Of a stretch of DNA of 64,000 bases, positions 15,830-25,122 are shown piece after piece. The notes beneath the pieces were generated by a model. It was not told the DNA's origin, ran no database searches, and was given only the letters and a program-made list of their open reading frames with translations. This DNA comes from Dyadobacter sp. CY323 (GTDB lineage: Bacteria > Bacteroidota > Bacteroidia > Cytophagales > Spirosomataceae). The first letter of the stretch is position 1. The number at the start of each line of letters is the position of its first letter. The stretch lies in the NCBI RefSeq assembly GCF_021390245.1, contig NZ_JAJUXH010000027.1:1-64000 (forward strand). Reading direction: 5' to 3'. The translations under genes and the position numbers were made by a program.

Positions 15830-18800
15830 TTAAAAACTCAGATCAAGTCCGACTGAATAAAGCTTCGTTTGAGGATACGTATCAATTCCATATAAACCGT
15901 GACTTTTCACATCGTTGGAAAACTCGGGATCCAATCCGGTGAACTTGGTGAAAGTGAGCAGGTTCTGGCCGGTCACATAAATCCGCAGCTTCTGAAGTTT
16001 GAGTTTGTTCACCAGGTTTTCAGGCAATGTATAACCCAGCGAAAGGTTTTTGACTTTGAGGTAAGAACCGTTTTCGACAAAATAAGACGAGTACCAAGCA
16101 TAATTTTTGCTCGGATCGATGATAAATTTGTTCGGATTGGATGGATCGATCACACCTAATCTAGGCTGATCGGTAATCCCATTGCCCAGAAAGTTGGACG
16201 CCCCGAAAATCGCGCTGGTAGACTGATAATCCTGCTGGAACGATTGTTCAAATATCTTGGAACCGTTGATCACATCGCGGCCGGTAATGCCGAAGAACTG
16301 CACCATGAAATCGATGCCTTTCCACGCCAGGTCGATGTTGAAACCGTACTGGAACTTCGGCCAGGGGTTCCCGATGAACGTTCTGTCGAGGTCAGAGATC
16401 TTTCCGTCTCCATTTAAATCTCTGTATCTGAAATCGCCCGGACCCGTATACTGGTGATTGTAGTAAGCAACCGCGCCCGGCTTGATCGTTCCCGCCGCAA
16501 GTGCCTTTTCCGTAGCCACTGCATTCAGCCTGTCCACTTCCCCCTGATCCTGGATCAGACCTTCGGAAATCAGACCATATATCTGGCCAACAGGCTGTCC
16601 ATTAACAGTTTTAAAGGGTGAGTTGCCGCTCATGAACGAAAGGCTACCACTGTAAATGTAGGCCGTGGGGAGCCCGAGATCGACCACTTTATTATGATTT
16701 TGAGAGATATTTCCCGAAATGTTGTAGCTCAGGTCGCCCCGGCGGTCGCGGTATGAAACCGTCAGCTCCCAGCCTTTATTCGAGATTTTCCCAATGTTCA
16801 CCGGCATGGTACTGTTGGCGGAATTGAAAGGTGCAATGCCGGAAGAAAGCGGAATGGGCAGGTTGTACAACATATCTTTCGTCTGGCGGTCGTAATATTC
16901 TGCCGAAAGCGAAAGTTTATCACTGAACATATTGATGTCCAGACCTGCATTAATGGTATTGATCTCTTCCCATTTGATATCCTTGTTCACCACCTTGATC
17001 GAATTGAAACCTCCCACGATATTGGACTCATCAAAACTATGTTGTTCAACTTGCTGATAGGAAGGCTGGTAGGCGTAATTGCTGATCGCCGCATCGTTTC
17101 CGAGAATCCCCCAGCTCAATCTTGGTTTCAGTAAGGTGATAACTTCCCGGCCTATATTCTGAAAAAAAGCTTCTTCATTCACTTTCCAGCCTACACCCAC
17201 CGAAGGAAAAACTCCCCAGCGACTGGAAGGCCCGAACTTGGTGGAACCGTCGCGACGCACGTTGGCAGTTAAAATGTATTTGTTGTCAAAAGTATAGTTC
17301 AGCCGCCCGAATTGGGACAAGAACCGTCCATAACCCAGCGAGCCGCTCGCCGTTTTGTTCGGGTTGGTAGAAAGATCAAACGATTCGGCAACCTGTACCG
17401 GGAAGGCGGTCGCATTGGCACTCAGACTGGAACTGAACGACTTTTTGATCTCATAACCCGCCATGAGTTTGAAATCGTGTTTGCCATTGAAAACCTTCGC
17501 ATACGTGAGCTGCGTGGTGAGCTGGTAACTCTCCCCGTAACCCGATGATTTCGAGTAGGATTCGTTCTGGGCGGTGCGTAACAACAGGTTTTTTTCGGTA
17601 AAACTGTCGTTAAAGCTGCCATTGAATCCTCCGCCTGCCGTAGTCCTGAAATTCAACCCGTTCAGGATCGCCCAGTCGGCATATACAACCCCGTCGAGCA
17701 GCAATGCGCCGTTTTTCTGATGCATATAAGCCAGCGATGCCACGTCGTTACCACCTGAAAATTCAACTTCCGTGGGCACTTTTGCGAATGACCCGTCCGC
17801 ATTTTTGACCGCCATATAAGGCAACGTCCGCCAGGGAATGCCCCGCGTTGCAGGATTCTGCGACGTTTTGGCCATGTAAATCAAATGGCCGAACGTGAAC
17901 TTCTTGCTCAGCTGATAATCGTTGTTGATCCGCAGCGAGTAACGTTCCCAATAGTTGTTTTTCTGGATACCATCTTCGCGCTCATAACCCGCGGAAACGT
18001 AATATTTCGCTTTTGCCGTTCCCCCATTCATCGACAACATATAAGTCTGCTCGCGGCCGCTTTGAAACAGCTCGTCGAACCAGTTGGTATTGGGAAGATC
18101 GGGATTATTCCATAAGCCGTAATCTTGTTTAATGCCACGCCGCGCGCGGATATAGTCCTCAGTACCAAGCATATCGTACGACTTGGTAATGTTCCGCACG
18201 CCAACATTCGTGGAAAAATTGAAGTTATTCTTTTGATTAAATGAGCCTTTTTTTGTCGTGATCAAAACGACCCCGCCGGCAGCCTGCGCACCATAAATCG
18301 CAGCTGCGCTCGCATCCTTAATGATCTCGATCGATTCAACATCTTTGGGATTGAAGTTGCTGTTGTTACCGCGGACGATGCCGTCGATCACAAAAAGCGG
18401 GTTCAACCCATTGATAGAACCTACCCCGCGGATGATGATCTGCGAATTGGCACCCGGTCTGCCATTTTCCTTGCTGATCATAACCCCGGCTGCCCTACCC
18501 TGCAAAGCCTCCGTCAGCGATCGTACCGGCAGGTTTTTGATGTCGTCGGCTTTTATAGATGTGACCGATCCCGTCAGGTCTGAACGTTTTTGCGTACCAT
18601 AACCTACCACCACCACTTCTCCCAGCGCCTGCACATCGGTTTCCATCGTGACATTAATGAGGGAGCGGCCATTCACCGGAATTTCCTGGGTTACATACCC
18701 AATGAAAGAAAACACGAGGACCGCATCTTTGTCCGGCGCATTCACCGAATACTCCCCGTTTCCATTGGTACTCGACCCCGTGGTAGTGCCTCTCACCACC

Positions 18801-19336
18801 ACGTTGACACCCGGTACCGCTTCTCCATTCGAGCCCGTCACTTTTCCATCCACCTTATGGATCAGCTTTTCGAAGTTGGGCAATGCCGCGGGCATTTCAC
18901 CCATTGCGGACGAGTCCGACTTGATTTTGAGCCGGTTATATAACAGGATCTGTCGGCCCGTGAGTTGGTAATTGATGCTGGTATTCTTAAAAATTTCGTC
19001 CAGCGCTTTATTAATCGTCGCATTCACGACGTTGACACTCACGATCTTGCGGACATCTACTTGCAGATCGTTGTAGAAAAACCGGAACTGTGTTTGCTTT
19101 TCAACCTCTTTCAGCGCCTCTTTTAAGGGAGTCGCATTTTTCACGATTGATATTTTAGCAGGCTCCTTCACCGGCGCCCCTGCGGGCGCCCCTGCTTGAG
19201 TCTGAAAAAGAGTGGTCAGAGTCAGGATGAACAACGTCATCATAGCGTTTTTGGGAATTTTCTTCAGGTAGTTTATTCTCGCGAATAAGGCATACCAATG
19301 AGTCTCCATTCCGTAAGGAAGTCGAGATTTTTTCAT
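15830..19336 (-). CDS. SusC/RagA TonB-dependent transporter with STN domain (locus 1)
   Basis: This outer membrane TonB-dependent transporter is about 1168 residues from ATG 19336; the frame is open to 19402, but that part overlaps a hairpin. After a membrane-targeting N-terminus comes an STN/secretin-type domain (ISIVKNATPLKEALKEVEKQ to about ILLYNR), used to signal to a FecR anti-sigma factor. Then come a carboxypeptidase-regulatory-like beta domain (KVDGKVTGSNGEAVPGVNVV), the SusC signature EVVVVGYGTQKRSDLTGSV, the plug (LQGRAAGVMI, IRGVGSINGLNPLFVIDGI) and a 22-strand barrel ending in YSVGLDLSF. The STN domain matches the sigma1/fecR1 pair directly upstream, which should induce this locus when ligand is bound. 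Confidence 0.95.
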   Translation of the reverse strand: MKKSRLPYGMETHWYALFARINYLKKIPKNAMMTLFILTLTTLFQTQAGAPAGAPVKEPAKISIVKNATPLKEALKEVEKQTQFRFFYNDLQVDVRKIVSVNVVNATINKALDEIFKNTSINYQLTGRQILLYNRLKIKSDSSAMGEMPAALPNFEKLIHKVDGKVTGSNGEAVPGVNVVVRGTTTGSSTNGNGEYSVNAPDKDAVLVFSFIGYVTQEIPVNGRSLINVTMETDVQALGEVVVVGYGTQKRSDLTGSVTSIKADDIKNLPVRSLTEALQGRAAGVMISKENGRPGANSQIIIRGVGSINGLNPLFVIDGIVRGNNSNFNPKDVESIEIIKDASAAAIYGAQAAGGVVLITTKKGSFNQKNNFNFSTNVGVRNITKSYDMLGTEDYIRARRGIKQDYGLWNNPDLPNTNWFDELFQSGREQTYMLSMNGGTAKAKYYVSAGYEREDGIQKNNYWERYSLRINNDYQLSKKFTFGHLIYMAKTSQNPATRGIPWRTLPYMAVKNADGSFAKVPTEVEFSGGNDVASLAYMHQKNGALLLDGVVYADWAILNGLNFRTTAGGGFNGSFNDSFTEKNLLLRTAQNESYSKSSGYGESYQLTTQLTYAKVFNGKHDFKLMAGYEIKKSFSSSLSANATAFPVQVAESFDLSTNPNKTASGSLGYGRFLSQFGRLNYTFDNKYILTANVRRDGSTKFGPSSRWGVFPSVGVGWKVNEEAFFQNIGREVITLLKPRLSWGILGNDAAISNYAYQPSYQQVEQHSFDESNIVGGFNSIKVVNKDIKWEEINTINAGLDINMFSDKLSLSAEYYDRQTKDMLYNLPIPLSSGIAPFNSANSTMPVNIGKISNKGWELTVSYRDRRGDLSYNISGNISQNHNKVVDLGLPTAYIYSGSLSFMSGNSPFKTVNGQPVGQIYGLISEGLIQDQGEVDRLNAVATEKALAAGTIKPGAVAYYNHQYTGPGDFRYRDLNGDGKISDLDRTFIGNPWPKFQYGFNIDLAWKGIDFMVQFFGITGRDVINGSKIFEQSFQQDYQSTSAIFGASNFLGNGITDQPRLGVIDPSNPNKFIIDPSKNYAWYSSYFVENGSYLKVKNLSLGYTLPENLVNKLKLQKLRIYVTGQNLLTFTKFTGLDPEFSNDVKSHGLYGIDTYPQTKLYSVGLDLSF

Positions 19337-19402
19337 AGATTTAAAGGTTTTTTTGAGAAAAGAAACACAATGCTGCCACCCTTCGAAAGTGACAGTTTTC
19401 AT

Positions 19403-19441
19403 ACGCCGGTTGTGTTGGTAGCACTTCCGGCGTTCTTTTTT
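19403..19441 (+). terminator. Antisense-strand terminator-like hairpin between fecR1 and susC1
   Basis: ACGCCGG (19403-19409) pairs with CCGGCGT (19427-19433), with an inner GTG/CAC stem and loop TTGGTAG. The T-tract (19434-19441) lies on the + strand, while both flanking genes are read from the - strand. On the gene strand it is an A-tract followed by a hairpin. Similar hairpins occupy the same place at the other two fecR-susC junctions. I find no good + strand promoter for this one. Confidence 0.55.
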
Positions 19442-19471
19442 AGCAGTTTTTTTACATAGGCATCCTGGCTT

Positions 19472-20482
19472 TTATTGACACAATTTTCCGGTTATATAAA
19501 TGTCGTTACCCACGATCCTGAACTCGATCCCGTGCGAAACCTTGATCAGCTGCAACGTTTCCACAAGTCCCTCCTGTTCCAGGTCGGCGGTCAGTCTGCA
19601 GTTCAGGTTTTCCTTGTTTTCAATGTGGATCTTCACATCGTGACGTTGTTCGAGTGCGGCAAACACCGTGGTAAATGGCGTTTCGTCGAAAATGAGGCTC
19701 GGCGGCAGTTTGATCTCGGCATCTTTCACTAATACTTCCGCGACATCCACGGTTTTCAGGATATCCAGAGCTTTCGATTGCTTGTTATAAACGGCGCGTT
19801 CATTCGGGTTCAGGATGATCTCCGAGGTTTCCGTTGCATTATCTTTTTCAATCTTCACTTTTCCTCTCAGCAAAGTGGTCTCGATCGTACCCTGATCCTT
19901 GTAAGATTTTACATTGAATGCAGTTCCCAAAACCCGGATCGTGAGATCCGAAGTATGTACCAGAAACGGTCTTTCGGCTTGGTGGGCTACATCAAAAAAC
20001 GCTTCTCCTTCCAGGAAAACGTCCCGGTTTTCACCGTCGAAAACTTTGGGGTAGCGAAGGCTGGACCCGGCTTTTACCCAGATCACCGTCCCGTCAGGCA
20101 ATTTTACTTTGGACAGGTTGTTCGTTGTAGAAATCGTGCGAAAAGCGGATACGCGTTCCTCCGGCTGCAATTTGCGGTAACCAATGGTGAAGAGAATGCC
20201 GATGACCAGCACCGCGGCAGCCCTGTAAGGCCAGACGAACGAGCGGGCGCGGATACTTTTTTCGGATTCAAACGGCAATACTGGATTAATGTGAACTTGT
20301 TCTTCGATCCCGTTCCAGATCTGCAACTTCAAGGTTTTCAGCAACTCGGGGTGTTTTGCCAGGTCTTCCTCCAATGCGCTTTCGCCCGGCGAAAATGAAT
20401 GGTACCAGGAATCCAGCTCGGAAAGTTCGGACGCGGATATGGTACCGTTCTCATACTTTTCCAGCAAGTGGGCTAAATGCAT
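19472..20482 (-). CDS. FecR-type anti-sigma factor (locus 1)
   Basis: Inner membrane anti-sigma factor that holds the ECF sigma factor and releases it when the SusC signalling domain reports ligand binding. The cytoplasmic N-terminus (about 1-75) has the sigma-binding helices (LLEKYENGTISASELSELDSW), then a single membrane helix (about 82-100, AAVLVIGILFTIGY), then the periplasmic FecR domain (FRTISTTNNLSKVKLPDGTVIWVKAGS in part; VFLEGEAFFDV; VLGTAFNVKSY) and a C-terminal STN-like half domain. The frame begins with a GTG at 20491, but ATG 20482 is preferred. The start region is duplicated just upstream (20530-20549). It sits between sigma1 and susC1. Confidence 0.93.
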   Translation of the reverse strand: MHLAHLLEKYENGTISASELSELDSWYHSFSPGESALEEDLAKHPELLKTLKLQIWNGIEEQVHINPVLPFESEKSIRARSFVWPYRAAAVLVIGILFTIGYRKLQPEERVSAFRTISTTNNLSKVKLPDGTVIWVKAGSSLRYPKVFDGENRDVFLEGEAFFDVAHQAERPFLVHTSDLTIRVLGTAFNVKSYKDQGTIETTLLRGKVKIEKDNATETSEIILNPNERAVYNKQSKALDILKTVDVAEVLVKDAEIKLPPSLIFDETPFTTVFAALEQRHDVKIHIENKENLNCRLTADLEQEGLVETLQLIKVSHGIEFRIVGNDIYITGKLCQ

Positions 20483-20549
20483 TTGTTTCACTATAAGAAG
20501 ATTTTATATAATGAAGACAATCCGCAAAATGCATTGTACTATAAGAAGA
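20480..20549. repeat. Direct repeat duplicating the fecR1 start region
   Basis: The 12-mer ACTATAAGAAGA occurs at 20490-20501 and 20538-20549, and each copy is preceded on the + strand by AAATGCATT, with slightly different spacing. On the gene strand this gives two copies of TCTTCTTATAGT followed by ATGCATTT, of which only the downstream one is the real fecR1 start. Confidence 0.6.
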
Positions 20550-20601
20550 AAAAATTTATTTTAAATAATTAACAACCTGCACATAACCAATGATTTACCC
20601 A

Positions 20602-21228
20602 TCAAGCACGGAACCGGGTGATACGCTGGCGAATGCGTTTTAGCGAGGTACTGATCTGGTTCCGAACGGTTTGATGAGAAATAGACAACATGTCGGCGAT
20701 TTGTGCGCCGGTTAATCCCTCGTCTTTACTTAGAATAAAAATCCTGCGCATTTGCTCCGGCATCCGGCTGACCTCGTCTTTGATGACGTCTTCCAGCTCG
20801 CTCATTTCAAGTCCCGGGTCGGTTTCCTGATAACGGTTATCGACTTCTTCCAGATATCGCTGCCGGTGCCTCTCGTCGGTGAGCCGGTGCTGGATGGTGT
20901 TCAGTATTTTGTTTTTGAGGGAAATAAAAAGGTAAGCTTTCACCGAGTCCGGAACAGTCAGTGTGCTGCGTTTCGACCAGATGTTTAAGAACACATCCTG
21001 GACGCAATCTTTCGCCTCGTCCTCATTCGCCAGTCTCGACTTCGCGGCAGCATACAATTTCAGCCAATACCGCTCGAAAAGTGCTTTGAAAGCCGACAAA
21101 TCGTCGTCCCGGCAAAGCTTTTCAAACAATTCGATGTCGCTTACCTCTTTCAATTCAGTATGGCTATTGTATCCCTGCAAGAACAGGTAGAATCTAAAAG
21201 TAGGATAAACTCCTCTATTTTCATCCAC
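20602..21228 (-). CDS. ECF sigma factor, FecI-like (locus 1)
   Basis: Extracytoplasmic-function sigma factor of about 190-208 residues. Region 2 is clear (FKALFERYWLKLYAAAKSRLANEDEAKDCVQDVFLNIWSKR in outline, with DAxDxxQ-like DEAKDCVQDVF), and region 4 ends the protein (MPEQMRRIFILSKDEGLTGAQIADMLSISHQTVRNQISTSLKRIR). It should direct transcription of susC1-susD1 when freed by FecR1. The longest frame begins with GTG 21228, which shares its G with the TAG stop of the upstream channel gene. There is no ATG before region 2, so the true start is either this GTG or a later TTG (residue 17). A 7-of-8 promoter match (TACTTTTA) lies inside the first codons. Confidence 0.9.
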   Translation of the reverse strand: MDENRGVYPTFRFYLFLQGYNSHTELKEVSDIELFEKLCRDDDLSAFKALFERYWLKLYAAAKSRLANEDEAKDCVQDVFLNIWSKRSTLTVPDSVKAYLFISLKNKILNTIQHRLTDERHRQRYLEEVDNRYQETDPGLEMSELEDVIKDEVSRMPEQMRRIFILSKDEGLTGAQIADMLSISHQTVRNQISTSLKRIRQRITRFRA

Positions 21229-23585
21229 TACATCACCTTAATGCCGTTTTCTTTGAACTTGCGATAGAGCGTTTCCAGTACGTAGCTTTTAAATGCGGCT
21301 TCTGAATACACACTTTTGACCCATACCAGTATTTTCAACTCGACAAAATCTGCACCGATATTATTGAAAAGGACTTGTTTTGGCGCGTTTTTCACAATTT
21401 CCTCACCTTTGTCTATCGTTTCAGTTACCAGTTTTTTTACCAGGTCAAGATCCGATTCTACATGAACCTTGAACAGGATCTCACTTTTAAGCTGCGAATT
21501 TTTCTGGGTGTAATTTACCAGCCTGCCCGATAGAAGGTCGCCATTTGGAATGATCACCCGCGAGCCTTGGGAAGTGAGCATCTTGCTGGACCGGATGCCG
21601 ATGTCGAGCACTTTTCCTTTTTTATCTGCCAGCTCAATGTAATCCCCGATTTTGAATGGTTTTTCGAAGATCAGGATGATCCCGGACACGAAATTGTTGA
21701 TGATGTTTTGTAAACCAAGTCCGATACCCACGCCCAGCGCTCCTAACAAAACCGTTATTTTATCCAGCGGAACACCCGAAGCAGTAACGGCAAATAGAAA
21801 GCCGAGTACGATAATAACCAGCCGGATCAACGCCAGTTTTGAGTTTTTCTCAACCGTAGTAGCCCCGAAACTACTGTCGGATTCTCCAAAAAGAAGGCCG
21901 ATATTTTTTTGTAGCAGATTAGCCAGGTAAACGATGACGGCAAAGAACAGGATGTTGCCGAGTGAGAATGTGATGCTGCCGAAAGTCCGTGGTTTTATGA
22001 GCAGCTGCTGCAGCAGGTCCACGATCGGGTCGATGATATTCAGGTTAATGGCAAAAACCATGATCCAAAGCAGCACGGAAATAAACGACAGGATTTTCCG
22101 GAATTTCGCCCGGCTGTGTGCCACATTGATCCGCGCAAAAAGCCCGCCGGAACACGAGCTCACCTTCATTTGCAGCTCGATCGCCTCCGCCACAATTTCC
22201 ACGAAAACCGCCAGGCTAAGTACCTGAACAAGTCCGCTGATGGCCGTCAAATGGAAGGATTTTGCCAGACTTATTCTTCCAAAGACATTCAAAAGAATCG
22301 CGGAAATGTTTAAGATGACATAAATGATGACTACCGGTTTTATGAACTTCTTGTGAAAGCTTGCCTCCCTCAGTTTCCGGTACAGCCAGATCCCGAAATA
22401 AATCGATACGCCGTTTAATGCAATCAGAAGTGAGCGCAGCAGGAAGGATTCGTTAACAAACGCATTGGTAAAAATCACCAGCGCATACAGTCCCATGATC
22501 GTATACCACACGCGCATTTGCTCTTTCAACAGCCTTCGTTGCAGGAAAATACTGAGCGTGACCAGCAGAAAAAACTGGTTAAGTTCGATGTAAATGGAAG
22601 GTGAATTAGGCTCGAAAAGCGGGGTAATGTTAAAAAGGACCACGAGTGTCGATAAGATCGGGACTTTGGCGATGTAGCTGAATTTCATCTCGCCGATCTC
22701 CGCAGCAAGTTTCGGGCGGCCAGCCATCCGGAAATTGATGTAGACCCACCAGAAGAAACCGGCGCAAACGAGCAACAGAAAGAGACGGTTGTCCCAGGTT
22801 GAATTCAGAAAATAGCGCAGTATTTTATCCTGACCTAAATACGAAGTCCGGATCAGTTCGCCAATGTTATCCGCATTGTTTGCCTTCGGTGCATTCCACA
22901 GAAATTTGTATTCCTTGCTCAAAACACTCTTCCCGGACTCCCTAAGGTAATCGTCCACAATGCTTTGCAGGTCAACCGTTTGAAAATATACCGCAGAAAC
23001 ATCGGCCAGCAACTTGCTCACGGTGTCCAGATTTGCCACCGTAACTTTGCCGGTATTCTGCAGCCGGACTCTCAGATCCGATATCTGGTCCGCGTACAGT
23101 TTCCGCTGCGTACTGTCATTGTGATCGGTAAGCAGCAACGAATCACGACTAAATTGTATGACCTGCTCGGACATCCGCTGCAGCTCAGCATTGTATTTGG
23201 AAAGCGATTTCCGCCATGCACCGGTTTGCAGCTGCGCGTCGGTAAGCATCAAGCGGTAGTTGAGAAGATTTTTATTGTCGGGAATGATCCGGTTTACCTG
23301 CATGGCCGAATCGATCTGCGCCACATTTGCCCGGATCTTGGTCAATTCGGCGCGGATTTTTTCCCCGTCATACCCTTTTTTATTGGCGGCATTCATCTCA
23401 TTGATGCCCGCCTGGTATTTTTCCAGCCGAAACAACAGGGTGTCGGGAATGATGGTACTGGAATCGACGGGAGCATTTTGCTTCTGTGCTGATAAAAACC
23501 CAGAGGAGATCGTAAAAAGCAAGCACAAAATGGTACAAAATCGCTTGTTCAGTCCGATCTCCTTTAATTCAGCAAATTTCTTCAT
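21228..23585 (-). CDS. MscS-type mechanosensitive ion channel, large form
   Basis: A 785-residue member of the MscS family. It has a signal peptide (GFLSAQ end near residue 33), a long periplasmic helical region (about 35-265, coiled-coil-like, as in MscK/YbdG-type large forms), about ten membrane helices (270-600), and the conserved MscS core. The pore helix reads LLGALGVGIGLGLQNIINNFVSGIILIFEKPFKIGDYIEL, with its Gly/Ala packing residues, followed by the beta domain VLDIGIRSSKMLTSQGSRVIIPNGDLL. It releases solutes on osmotic downshock. Its placement is odd: it lies 55 bases after the last sulfatase gene and its stop codon overlaps the GTG of sigma1. Confidence 0.92.
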   Translation of the reverse strand: MKKFAELKEIGLNKRFCTILCLLFTISSGFLSAQKQNAPVDSSTIIPDTLLFRLEKYQAGINEMNAANKKGYDGEKIRAELTKIRANVAQIDSAMQVNRIIPDNKNLLNYRLMLTDAQLQTGAWRKSLSKYNAELQRMSEQVIQFSRDSLLLTDHNDSTQRKLYADQISDLRVRLQNTGKVTVANLDTVSKLLADVSAVYFQTVDLQSIVDDYLRESGKSVLSKEYKFLWNAPKANNADNIGELIRTSYLGQDKILRYFLNSTWDNRLFLLLVCAGFFWWVYINFRMAGRPKLAAEIGEMKFSYIAKVPILSTLVVLFNITPLFEPNSPSIYIELNQFFLLVTLSIFLQRRLLKEQMRVWYTIMGLYALVIFTNAFVNESFLLRSLLIALNGVSIYFGIWLYRKLREASFHKKFIKPVVIIYVILNISAILLNVFGRISLAKSFHLTAISGLVQVLSLAVFVEIVAEAIELQMKVSSCSGGLFARINVAHSRAKFRKILSFISVLLWIMVFAINLNIIDPIVDLLQQLLIKPRTFGSITFSLGNILFFAVIVYLANLLQKNIGLLFGESDSSFGATTVEKNSKLALIRLVIIVLGFLFAVTASGVPLDKITVLLGALGVGIGLGLQNIINNFVSGIILIFEKPFKIGDYIELADKKGKVLDIGIRSSKMLTSQGSRVIIPNGDLLSGRLVNYTQKNSQLKSEILFKVHVESDLDLVKKLVTETIDKGEEIVKNAPKQVLFNNIGADFVELKILVWVKSVYSEAAFKSYVLETLYRKFKENGIKVM

Positions 23586-23640
23586 ACGCGTATTTTAAAC
23601 TAACGGTTGAAGCAAATAGCATGCCGATGGGCCCGTATCG

Positions 23641-25092
23641 TTATTCCGCCATTCTCTTTTCCCAATATTTGAGGTAATCTTCGTTGGAGGTTTCCGGATC
23701 CAGTCCCCGCTTTTCCATATCCGTTTTAAACTTCGTTTTCATTAGTTCCTGCGCATAGCTCACTTCCTCGGCATCCTCCGGATAGGTACCCTTATCGGCC
23801 TGGGCAAGCCATTGGTCCATTTGCCCGCGCAGCTCTTTCAGTTTGGCATTATACACCTGGTCACCAGCCAGGTTGTGCATTTCAAACGGGTCTTTTTTCA
23901 AATCATATAGTTCTTCGGCCGGGCGTGTATCCGCCATGAACCTGGCCTGGTCTGCATTCAGTTCGCCCTTACTTTTGAGTACCTGCATCAATGTGAGAAC
24001 CGGATATTCCAGCTTTTTGTAGGCATTAAATTGCGTATAAGGTCTGTCTGGAAAAAAATTGCGGATGTATTTAAAATCTTTTGTCCGGACTGCCCGAATC
24101 CGGTCCAATGTTTCGTCGCACCTGTCGCGGGCGGCGAACGCATAGGTGCGCGGTTTGGACGTTTTGTCCAGAAAATCGATTCCCTGCATGGTTTTTGGGA
24201 CAGTAATGCCCGCTGCTTGCAACGACGCCGCAGGAAGATCGATGTTATTGATCACCCGGTCGCTTTTTGTACCCGGCTTCAAATGCCCCGGCCAGCGGAT
24301 AATGAGCGGCGCATTGATGCCGCCATCATATAAAAACTGTTTCCCCCTGACATGCGGCTGGCCGTGATCTCCGAAAAAGAAAACGATCGTGTTTTCCGCC
24401 AGTCCGTCTTGTTTCAGCCGGTCGAGGATTTCGCCTACCTGCTGATCCAGCAGCTGCATGGTTTCCAGGTAGAGCGCCCAATCCTTGCGGGCGACCGGAT
24501 GATTTGGATAATACGGCGGAACGACGATCTTGTCCGGATCAACCGGATGTGACGGGTCACGTTTGAACGGACGGTGCGTGTAAGTAAGATGTACCTGGGC
24601 AAAAAACGGCTGATCCTTCGCCCGGCCGCGCCAGTCGAAACCATCGTGCATTTGCTTTGGCTCATGAACAAAATTGTAACCGGTGTAATGCGGGCCTGTC
24701 ATCTTTGTACCGCCTGTATTTGCCACATAGTATCCTGCTTTTCTAAAATAGTCGGTCACCGGAGCAATCCCGGCCGGTAATTCGGTTTTGTTTTTGGGGA
24801 ACTGATTCTGGCAATTGATACTCACCGAATACATTCCGGTAATGAACGACGACCGGCTGGGGGAACAAACGGCACCGGCGGTAATGAAGTTTTTATACAA
24901 AACACCTTCCGACGCAAGCTGGTCGAGCCGGGGCGTATGCACGAGCTTATTTCCGTAGCAATTCAGGTCGGGGCTAATGTCGTTGGCGACGATCCACAGG
25001 ATATTGGGACGTTTTTCAGAAGCTTTTTGTCCATAAACGGGACTTGTAATGATGCCGATCAGAATAAAAAAGGCAATTGCATTTGATTTCAT
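23641..25092 (-). CDS. Cys-type sulfatase (family S1, N-sulfoglucosamine sulfohydrolase-like)
   Basis: Secreted sulfatase of 483 residues with a signal peptide ending YGQ (residues 1-22). The active-site signature is C76-S-P-S-R, so C76 must be converted to formylglycine by a maturation enzyme not encoded here. Metal-site residues include the N-D pair in IVANDISPD and D-H in FFGDHGQPH. The opening NILWIVANDISPDLNCYG and the total length resemble sulfamidase-type S1 sulfatases. It contains no extra domain. It is the last of three sulfatase genes behind susC2-susD2, 30 bases after the second, so it is probably cotranscribed and acts in the periplasm or at the surface on sulfated ligands taken up by this locus. 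Confidence 0.93.
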   Translation of the reverse strand: MKSNAIAFFILIGIITSPVYGQKASEKRPNILWIVANDISPDLNCYGNKLVHTPRLDQLASEGVLYKNFITAGAVCSPSRSSFITGMYSVSINCQNQFPKNKTELPAGIAPVTDYFRKAGYYVANTGGTKMTGPHYTGYNFVHEPKQMHDGFDWRGRAKDQPFFAQVHLTYTHRPFKRDPSHPVDPDKIVVPPYYPNHPVARKDWALYLETMQLLDQQVGEILDRLKQDGLAENTIVFFFGDHGQPHVRGKQFLYDGGINAPLIIRWPGHLKPGTKSDRVINNIDLPAASLQAAGITVPKTMQGIDFLDKTSKPRTYAFAARDRCDETLDRIRAVRTKDFKYIRNFFPDRPYTQFNAYKKLEYPVLTLMQVLKSKGELNADQARFMADTRPAEELYDLKKDPFEMHNLAGDQVYNAKLKELRGQMDQWLAQADKGTYPEDAEEVSYAQELMKTKFKTDMEKRGLDPETSNEDYLKYWEKRMAE

Positions 25093-25122
25093 GGAAGTGG
25101 GTTAAGGTTTTTTATAAAATCA

